Source: Stephanodiscus triporus (Eukaryota > Bacillariophyta > Thalassiosirophyceae > Thalassiosirales > Thalassiosiraceae). From it: 10,306 nucleotides of DNA. The stretch is taken from positions 1 to 10,306 of the forward strand of contig JALLAZ010001081.1 in NCBI GenBank assembly GCA_036939755.1, in the 5' to 3' direction. Every line of letters begins with the position of its first letter. Positions within the stretch are counted from its first letter, which is position 1. Positions 4,004 through 10,306 of the stretch are shown piece by piece. Made by a program: the position numbers and the translations under genes. The notes beneath the pieces were generated by a model, which made no database searches, had not been told where the DNA came from, and worked only from the letters and a program-made list of their open reading frames with translations.

Positions 4004-6817
4004 ATGAAGGGCAGGAAGAAACCGCCGACGGCTGCGGCGGCGGCGGCGTCGGGCCTCGGCGGACGACTCGGATGCGCCCTCCGCCTCCATCGTCGCGGTG
4101 GCAGCGGCAGGAGGAATGCCAAGAATGGGCGGGGGGAGGAGGAGGAGGAGAAGGAGGAGGAGGAGGAGGAGGAGGAAAGGACGAGCCACCGTCATCGCGA
4201 CGACGTCGTCGTCGTCTCGGCGGTCGATGCCGATCGTAGTCGTCTTCGCGACGACGACGACGACGTCCACGACGACGTCGCGATGACGACGACGACGATG
4301 GCCTCCACCTCCTCCTCCTTCGTCCGTCCGGACGACGCCCCGCCGGCCGGATCGCGCCCGCCTCCTCCGCCGATTTCCGCGACGACGCCGTCGACCTCCT
4401 CCACCTCCTCCTCCCCCGCGGCCGCCGCCGCCTCCGGACGACCACCACGACGGCCGTCGCCGCCGCCGCCGCCGTCGCCGCCGTCGTCGTCGTCGTTCTC
4501 CTTCCCGCGTCGATCGAGGTCCCTCCTCGTACCCGCCCCGCCCACGGCGGACGCGCGGTACTACCTCACGTCCGATCGAGACGTGAGCAACTCCCCCCTC
4601 GTGCCTATCTCCAAACATTACGACGCCAACGACGTACTCCTGGGTATATTCGAGTCGGCGTGCGACTCGGGGGATATCGGCCTCGCGTACGCGGCGGGCA
4701 CGCGCTTCGTCGAGGTGGCGCTGTACAGGATACCGAGGCACGATTATTATCGAAGCGCGTCGACCGGACGGAGGAGGACGGGGACCGCCGCGGACGCGAT
4801 GTGGGTGACGGGATTGCTCGGCGGGATGATGACTACGTCGTCGTACGCGCGGGCGGGGGGGGGGGGGGGGGGGGAGGACGACGACGAGGATAAGATCGCG
4901 ACGCTGAGGAGACTCGCGATCGAGGCTCGTAGGTCGTTCGAGGAGGCTCTCTCGGACGAGGGAGCGGGAGTGGAAAAAAACGACGACGACGACGACAACG
5001 GAGATGGTAGGGGGAGGACGATGGCCCGGGTCGGCGGCGGCGAGGAGACGGACGACGACGATCGCGTCCGTCGTCGCGCGAATCATCGCGGGACGGACGA
5101 CGACGACCGTCGGCGTTGTCGGGAGGAGAAGGACGTCATCGGCACGTGGTGGAGGGAATACATCCTTGGAGGAGGGAGGGGGGGGGGAAAGGATCGGATG
5201 TGCGACACTCGTCCATTCGACGACGCGATAATGTGTCCCTCCCTCCCGGACAACATTTGCTCCTTCTGGACCAACGTGGTCGGGACATCGTACGCCGCGG
5301 CGGACGAATACGAATACGACGTTCGCGATGTCAAGATGGAGGGGGGACGGACGATGATCGGTGGCGAGGAGGGCGCGTTGTCGAAGAGGGCAAAGATCGA
5401 CGGCGGAGATTCCCCCCCGCCGATACCGTCGAGGTTTTCCGCCGACGTGCCGCGGGTATTCGACGACGGGAGGAGGGAGGCCGGGGGGCGATCCGACGGC
5501 AACGACGACATGACGGAGGGGAGCGGCGGGGCCGGGATGACCCCCGATGACGTCTGCGGGCACGTCGAACGATCTTCATCGCCTTCCTATGACGAGGCAC
5601 CGAACGACAATATTACGGCGATGGAAGTTGACGATCGATCAACTTTCGATCTCCCAGCGGCCACGACGGTCGAAGATGATGCGATGGGGACGGAATCCGC
5701 CTTTGTGGTACTGGGGGGAGAAGTACGGCAGCATAGTCACCACCATTCCGTTGATTCTCGTGGCTTCGACAAGGATGCCCTCCGACTGGCACTCAGTCTG
5801 AGCATGCGGGACAACGACGATGAGGCGAACGTCGTCTCGTCAAGCAGCAGTCGCAGCAGTGGTGAGGTCACGGATGGATCGACGAGCGTTGGCGTTGGCG
5901 GTCGCGATCACGTCTCGGTCGAATCCCTTGCATTGCTCTACCGGGAGCAGTACCTCGCGCTGCGCGACAATCGCAAAATTCACGTGCGCTTCCTCGACAC
6001 CTTCCAGGGTCGGAACCCCCAAACCACCAACGGCTGCACGGTCATCGCCCCGTTGACGTGCGTGAATTACTTCACGTCCAGCGAGCGAAACGTCGTCAAG
6101 TCATCGCCGTCCGTTGAATACGCATGGAGGGACGGCATCCCCGACGGCCTAATCAATCACGTCATTGACGAGCACGCCGCCTCGATCCTGCCTGACGTTC
6201 GAAAGAAGTTGCGCCTCGAGCGGGATGCTTTCATAATACCCTCGGACGTCCACGATCATCTTATTGAGGTGGGGCTCCTTTCCACCTCTCAATTTGTGGG
6301 AGTGTGCGGGGGTAACATACTGGACGACAATCACCTGCAAGCCTTCAAATCGAACCTCCTTTTGTCGAATGACGCGAGGGAAAGGGAGAGGCTCAAGGGA
6401 CGGAAAATCGCCGCCACCTTCTTCTTTCACGGGCACGTTGTCGCGTTGCACGTGGTGAATGGGAACGGCAGGGACGACAATGGCAACGCTTGGATCGAGC
6501 TGATAGACTCTTTGCCCGATCCCAAAACGTGGTTCGTTGGCGACAAATGGGAACGTGGACCAGAGTACGACAATGACGACGATGACGATGAGGACGACGA
6601 CGATGACGACGACAAGCTACCGCAGAATGCGGTCCGCGTGCGGTGCACCGACGACGAGCACTTCGACACCTTGATTCGACATTATGCATGCAGTAAATTC
6701 TCCGAGGAGGAGAGGCAGTTCATTGACAGCACGGCCTGGGAGGACAACAACGGCTATTGCGAGTATTCATTCGACCCGAGGGTGTTCCAGGCATTCATAT
6801 GGGCAGAGTCGGAGTGA
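4004..6817 (+). CDS. UIM-containing papain-fold cysteine protease-like protein (deubiquitinase-like, predicted)
   Basis: Single 937-residue frame. Residues 1-180 are disordered: Ala-rich, then a Glu run (about 46-60), Ser/Thr and Pro runs. Residues 198-249 and 300-316 look helical (DVLLGIFESACDSGD, RFVEVALYRIPRH, LRRLAIEARRSFEEAL) and resemble a split MIT domain; this is tentative. Residues 588-603 (FDKDALRLALSLSMRD) fit the ubiquitin-interacting motif L-x2-A-x3-S with flanking acids (L593, A596, S600). The C-terminal domain (about 640-937) holds Q673-x4-C678 in QTTNGCTVIAP, then FFHGHVVALHVV (H811 likely catalytic) and WIELIDSLP (D835). The Gln-Cys spacing, residue order and DSL motif match papain-fold deubiquitinases such as Josephin proteins. 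An acidic insert (about 855-870) lies after D835. The family as a whole is not one I can name. The ATG at 4004 is the first in frame. A G20 run at 4855-4874 is in frame but fragile. Deubiquitination is inferred, not shown. Confidence 0.72.
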   Translation: MKGRKKPPTAAAAAASGLGGRLGCALRLHRRGGSGRRNAKNGRGEEEEEKEEEEEEEERTSHRHRDDVVVVSAVDADRSRLRDDDDDVHDDVAMTTTTMASTSSSFVRPDDAPPAGSRPPPPPISATTPSTSSTSSSPAAAAASGRPPRRPSPPPPPSPPSSSSFSFPRRSRSLLVPAPPTADARYYLTSDRDVSNSPLVPISKHYDANDVLLGIFESACDSGDIGLAYAAGTRFVEVALYRIPRHDYYRSASTGRRRTGTAADAMWVTGLLGGMMTTSSYARAGGGGGGEDDDEDKIATLRRLAIEARRSFEEALSDEGAGVEKNDDDDDNGDGRGRTMARVGGGEETDDDDRVRRRANHRGTDDDDRRRCREEKDVIGTWWREYILGGGRGGGKDRMCDTRPFDDAIMCPSLPDNICSFWTNVVGTSYAAADEYEYDVRDVKMEGGRTMIGGEEGALSKRAKIDGGDSPPPIPSRFSADVPRVFDDGRREAGGRSDGNDDMTEGSGGAGMTPDDVCGHVERSSSPSYDEAPNDNITAMEVDDRSTFDLPAATTVEDDAMGTESAFVVLGGEVRQHSHHHSVDSRGFDKDALRLALSLSMRDNDDEANVVSSSSSRSSGEVTDGSTSVGVGGRDHVSVESLALLYREQYLALRDNRKIHVRFLDTFQGRNPQTTNGCTVIAPLTCVNYFTSSERNVVKSSPSVEYAWRDGIPDGLINHVIDEHAASILPDVRKKLRLERDAFIIPSDVHDHLIEVGLLSTSQFVGVCGGNILDDNHLQAFKSNLLLSNDARERERLKGRKIAATFFFHGHVVALHVVNGNGRDDNGNAWIELIDSLPDPKTWFVGDKWERGPEYDNDDDDDEDDDDDDDKLPQNAVRVRCTDDEHFDTLIRHYACSKFSEEERQFIDSTAWEDNNGYCEYSFDPRVFQAFIWAESE
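4855..4874 (+). repeat. G20 homopolymer inside the coding sequence
   Basis: Twenty consecutive Gs encode a glycine run between an Arg-Ala pair and an acidic segment of the UIM/protease-like protein. The frame continues correctly on both sides, so the length as given is compatible with the long reading frame. Such a run is prone to length change and to sequencing error. Confidence 0.9.
6567..6614 (+). repeat. GAC/GAT repeat encoding a poly-acidic insert
   Basis: A GAC/GAT/GAG run encodes about 16 Asp and Glu residues within the C-terminal protease-like domain. It falls between the IDSLP motif and the final conserved-looking block (VRVRCTDDEHFDTLIRHYA). It probably forms a surface loop. Confidence 0.75.
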
Positions 6818-7362
6818 GATTTAGATGACATCAGTGACAGGCTGCTTCTCGGGGTGAAAATGTCACACAACATCTATGTACTCAATCGATTGACCCAGCC
6901 TCAAATAACAAAGTGGCTTGATTTTTGTAACTGCAGCTCTACTTAGCCGCCTTGGGTATCATTGAACTGTTCTCCGATGTTGAGGCAGAGATGTTGGCGC
7001 ACAACGACGACTGGATACACACTTACAACGGGCCGTTAAGAAAAAAAGCTCATAGTCGTCAGCCTTAATGAAGAACTGTCTCTGCAAAAATTCCCCTTCA
7101 TCAGAACTGGGAACAAAGGAAAATAGACAAAGACATAATAACAAAAGTCTTCAGAGAAGAAAGATTAGGCGGCTCCATCATGGTGGCGTTTGTTGGATGA
7201 ATGACGTAATCGTCAGTCATTTCATTGCCACCTCACCACGATTGAAGTTGGTAGTATTTGTTGATTGAAGAAGTCATTATGATTCATAAAATACCGAGAA
7301 CTTCATTATTAGAGATTAACTTTATTAGCGATTAAATAAAGATATGTCCTTTCTATGCCTGT
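6818..7362. other. Convergent intergenic interval
   Basis: The plus-strand protease-like gene and the minus-strand beta-sandwich gene converge here, so both 3' UTRs must lie in it. AATAAA is present on the minus strand at 7321-7326, about 37 bases past the minus-strand stop. AATAAA also occurs on the plus strand at 7335-7340. A 43-codon open stretch at 6937-7068, preceded by a TTTTTGTAACTGCAG acceptor-like sequence, could be an exon or a gene remnant. I otherwise see no gene. Confidence 0.5.
7321..7326 (-). promoter_or_regulatory. Candidate poly(A) signal AATAAA for the minus-strand gene
   Basis: On the minus strand the sequence reads CTAATAAAG about 37 bases downstream of the TAG stop at 7365-7363. 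Position and sequence fit a canonical eukaryotic polyadenylation signal. Many algal genes do not rely on AATAAA, so this is only a candidate. Confidence 0.35.
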
Positions 7363-9523
7363 CTAATACGCTTGAAACCTCAAATCCTTCAGCCGAGTTG
7401 TACCTGTGGTAGTAACTTCACCCAAACTCCCCAACAGCTCCACACCCAATTTTCCCGGATCCTTCCTGTGCCTTAACGTTACAGACACCTTCCCACTCAG
7501 GATGGATAACGATTTACTTTCGAAATCAACCATGTCGCCAAAAATAGCGTCGGCGGTGATTTCCCCTCCTCCGTCGTTAAGGATGATGGCAAAGTCGTCT
7601 ATCGGAGCGGTGGTCGACGTTTGCAGGCCGTACGTCAATATCCCGCCCCTCTCGGTGTACAGCGCGAACGTTATGTCGGCGTTGCTCGAAATGTGCGAGG
7701 TCGAGACGGAGACGACGGCATCGGCCTGTTCCGTCTTCCACAGGGCGCCGGGATTGTCGACGCCGCAGTTCCCGTTGATCATGTCCATCTGGAGAAGTTG
7801 AAGCTGCGTGAAGGGCGCGTAGCACACGTCGTCCATCCACAATCCCCCCTCCCGTGGGGGGGAGCGGTGGCAATGATTCCAATCCGAACGGGTTGTGCAC
7901 GTGCACCCACTTCACCTCGTGAACGCCGTATCCCACCGGGACGTTGTATTCCACCCAAGAAGCGCCTTCCCCTCCGCCGGTCGTAATCGTTTCGCCGCCG
8001 CCTCCGCGTACCGTCAACACCGTTCTATCGTCGACCGTGACGAACAGCGCCTCGCGCGGCAATCCCAACGATTTGGCATACAACCTGAACGTCAATACGC
8101 CGCCGTCGAAATCCCCCTCGGTGGTTAGCGTCATGTTCGAATAGAGGGGGGACGATCCCGCCCCCGCCAGCGCGCTATGGGTGATCCCCGACCTCATGGA
8201 CCATCCGCCGTCGTGCGCGTGCTCGCTGCTACGACTCCACGGATGGGAGCGCGCGGTTGTCCATTCCATGGCGGATGTCGTGCCGTTCACGGCGGGTACG
8301 ACGCCGTCCTCGTACTCGAACGATTCCAACTGGACGGTCCGATCCTCGCACGATCCAACGAAGTCCCATCCGACGGCGACGGCGCCGTCGTGCTGCGATG
8401 CGGACGGCGGCTCGGCGGCCGTGGGTTCAGGACGACCGCCGTCATCGTCATAGTCGTCGTCTCCGACGTTCGACTCGCCATCCGACGTCGCGAATTCGAG
8501 CTCCAAATCGCCGTCCATCATCATGAGCACCCCCTCCCTCTCCTCGTCGGTCATATTCGGGAATTCCTCCGGTTCGATGCCAAAATACTCCAAAGCGAAG
8601 AGGAGGGTTTCCTTATCCCTGAACGGACGATCGTGCGGCTTTCCGGGCTTGTCCTCGTCCATGTCCTTCTCCTTCGCCGTTTGCTCGCCGATGATGATTT
8701 CGACGTCTTCGTCGGCCTTGTCCTTGGACTCCTTGTCCGCCTCGTTCCCGATCGACGGTCGAATGTACGCCGGCCTGATCTTATCCTCATCAGGCTCGCC
8801 TCTCGTCTCGACGTCGACCTTGGACTCCTTGCCGGTCTTGCCTGCCGTATGGCCGTCGAGGTTCGACTCGTCCGTCGCGGAGGATCCTCCATCCTCGTCC
8901 TCCTCCTCGCCCTCGTCCTTCGCCGCCTTCGTCCTCTTCGTCCCATTCTTACCCTCCTTCCTTTTCTTCTTCTCCCCCCGCGGTCCGTCCCTCGTCTTTT
9001 CGTTTTTCGCGTCTTCCTCCCCCCCCCTCTCTTCCCCGTCGTTCTTCCCCCCTATCCTCCCCCTCCGTTCGTCCCCCACGTCGTCGCCGTCGCCGTGCTG
9101 ACCACCAAGACGCCGACCGTCGACCACGCGCCGGATCGGCGACGACACCTCGACCGTCGTGGTCGTGGTCGTGGTCGTAGTCGTGGGCGTCCGACGACGA
9201 CGGCGCGACGGACCACCGCGCAGAGGTCCGACAGGCGAGGATTCGTATTCCTCGCCGCCTCGCGACGAGACCGCCGCCGCCGCCGTGGAGGATGGGAGTG
9301 CGACGGAGGATGAGGAGGAGGAGGCGACGACGACGACGACAACGACGACGGCGGCCGCGATCGCGAAGGTCAACGTCGTCGTAGTGGTCGGGTTGAGGCG
9401 GCGGCGCGATTGCGGCGGCGGCGGGCGTCGTCGTCGTCGTCGGACGACGTTCGTCGTTGTCGCCCTCCCCATCCCCGCCGTCGTCGACGCTTGCGACGCG
9501 TTCGATAATAACGATAGAGACAT
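7363..9523 (-). CDS. Predicted secreted/membrane-anchored protein with two MAM-like beta-sandwich modules (frame break near 7844-7862)
   Basis: The start is the ATG at 9523; a second ATG at codon 18 is an alternative. Residues 28-42 are basic and residues 51-67 (LTFAIAAA plus eight Val) form a hydrophobic segment, so the protein likely enters the secretory pathway as a signal peptide or anchor. Residues about 70-385 are disordered, with Ser, Thr, Lys/Glu and Asp runs. Module 1 (about 385-570) has the order LESFEYEDG, DGGWSMRSG, GGVLTFRLYAKS, ALFVTVDDRTV, VEYNVPVGYGVHEVKWVHVH and LWMDDVCYAP. This is the strand pattern of MAM/jelly-roll modules found in surface proteins. Module 2 (about 575-719) repeats it: GGILTYGLQTS, DDFAIILND, LSILSGKVSVTLRHRKDP, RLKDLRFQAY. 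The modules are in different frames, and one extra base in the C7 or G6 run (minus strand, 7862-7844) explains the switch. It is either a sequence error or a real truncation of module 2. Ligand and function are unknown. Confidence 0.65.
9323..9373 (-). other. Signal-anchor segment encoded by a GTC repeat
   Basis: Codons for residues 51-67 of the minus-strand protein read Leu-Thr-Phe-Ala-Ile-Ala-Ala-Ala, then eight Val as GTC GTC GTT and five more GTC, then Ala and a Ser run. The hydrophobic core is therefore largely microsatellite sequence. It is long enough (about 17 residues) for a signal peptide h-region or a membrane anchor. Confidence 0.6.
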
Positions 9524-10306
9524 GGGCTGTTGCTTGTTAGGATGAATGGAAGGCGATTGTATTTGTATCTTCTGATCGGGCCAAGCCGAGAGTGTGGGTC
9601 AGCAAGCCATGGCATGGGGTGAAGAAGTTTTTTTTCGCACGATATGTAATGAGTCTTTTAGATCAGCCCACGCGAATCCCTTGGATCACTTTTTAAGACA
9701 GACATCTTATTGAAGCACGTATTCACTTCAGCCTATTTTTCGCTCGGCAGATTTGCGAAGTCAATTTGCTGCGACCGGGTTTCCACTCGTGGTGGAGGCG
9801 TCTGTCCCAGCTCAAACTGAATCTCCTTGTTTGTCAGAGTCCGATAGCGCCGCCCATAAGTTTAGTTTATATTTTAAATACTAATAACCCCATCATCACC
9901 CTCGCCCCCAATTTAGTCTGGTGTAGAGATACTTTGTTGGTGGGTTATTGCGTCCGCCAGCTTCGTCCGCCGGGCTGAGCGGCGTCCATCGTTTTGTCGT
10001 CGACGCGTAGTCGTCGCACATCGTCATCGAGGTGATGCACAATAAGTAGTCATAATAATAGTAATAATTGATGTTTTTTCTAGTTTTAACGATGCAGACC
10101 CATCGCATATTATGTTAGTTGATTGTTGTATGCTTAATTGCTGGGAGTGGGGCCCCATAGCGACCGTGTATGACGTGACCGGCCGCCATGGTCGATTTCT
10201 TCTATTGCATTTTACCCTATTTTTGTTAGCATTTTTATCCAGGCACACACACCACAACTCCGCCAAACCCAAGTCCGACCACATGCCAACCACCTATCCG
10301 ACCGAA
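9524..10306. other. Upstream/intergenic region, no gene seen
   Basis: The first few hundred bases are the upstream region of the minus-strand gene starting at 9523. I could not fix a promoter motif. Open frames here (for example 9766-9978 on plus and 9896-10108 on minus) have no protein-like pattern. Minor features are a direct repeat of CGTCCGCC (9951 and 9964), a TAATAG/TAATAA-rich patch near 10052-10070 and the palindrome TGGGGCCCCA at 10148-10157. It may contain regulatory sequence for a gene beyond the right edge. Confidence 0.5.

Noticed and set aside
3911..5563. 550-codon minus-strand open frame opposite the UIM/protease-like gene
   Set aside because: It is a shadow kept open by high GC and GAC/GTC repeats. 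Its translation is Arg/Pro/Val/Gly runs without any domain pattern, while the plus strand has recognisable motifs.
6806..6936. Intron joining the protease-like gene to the 6937-7068 stretch
   Set aside because: The only reasonable donor (GTGAGA at the end of the gene) gives a phase that reaches a stop after three codons, so it does not use the open frame.
8177..9313. 378-codon plus-strand open frame opposite the beta-sandwich gene
   Set aside because: Its Arg/Leu/Val-rich text mirrors the antisense of Asp/Glu/Lys codons. The minus strand carries the coherent signal-anchor and module pattern.
9896..10293. Overlapping minus-strand open frames near the right edge
   Set aside because: Composition is random-looking, with a Tyr run from a TAATAA-rich patch and no start context, domain or neighbour support.

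Overview
The window looks like nuclear DNA from a unicellular alga, most compatible with a centric diatom. Genes are intron-poor, GC-rich and loaded with GAC/GTC triplet repeats, and they sit on both strands in an AT-richer background that carries small foldback elements. The taxonomic call is an inference from gene style; nothing here fixes a genus.

Layout: (1) 9-359 (+) is the 3' end of a bacterial-type homospermidine synthase gene. (2) 360-2308 is AT-rich intergenic DNA with a 204-bp foldback element (1309-1512), a perfect 13-bp-stem hairpin (1656-1686), and a family of TACGTAGGAATT inverted repeats bounding a 33-bp hairpin (1705-1737) and a roughly 420-bp MITE-like element (1788-2209). 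(3) 2309-3356 (+) is a very repetitive coding-like region whose plausible frame changes at least twice; it is a broken gene or one with sequence errors. (4) 3357-4003 is the upstream region of the next gene, with a cluster of CACGTG palindromes, a GA microsatellite and a GC-rich 8-bp tandem repeat just before the start codon. (5) 4004-6817 (+) encodes a 937-residue protein with a disordered N-terminus, a helical MIT-like segment, one clear ubiquitin-interacting motif, and a C-terminal domain with the residue pattern of a papain-fold cysteine protease. A deubiquitinase-like role is inferred. (6) 6818-7362 is the convergent intergenic interval, with a short exon-like reading frame. (7) 7363-9523 (-) encodes a predicted secreted or membrane-anchored protein with two tandem MAM-like beta-sandwich modules; one extra base in a homopolymer splits it into two frames. 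(8) 9524-10306 is upstream or intergenic DNA with no gene I can support.

The genes do not form an obvious pathway; this reads as ordinary eukaryotic gene order. The most interesting items are the ubiquitin-linked protease-like protein, the short inverted-repeat family whose terminal sequence recurs upstream of that gene, the signal-anchor built from a GTC microsatellite, and the bacterial-type polyamine enzyme.
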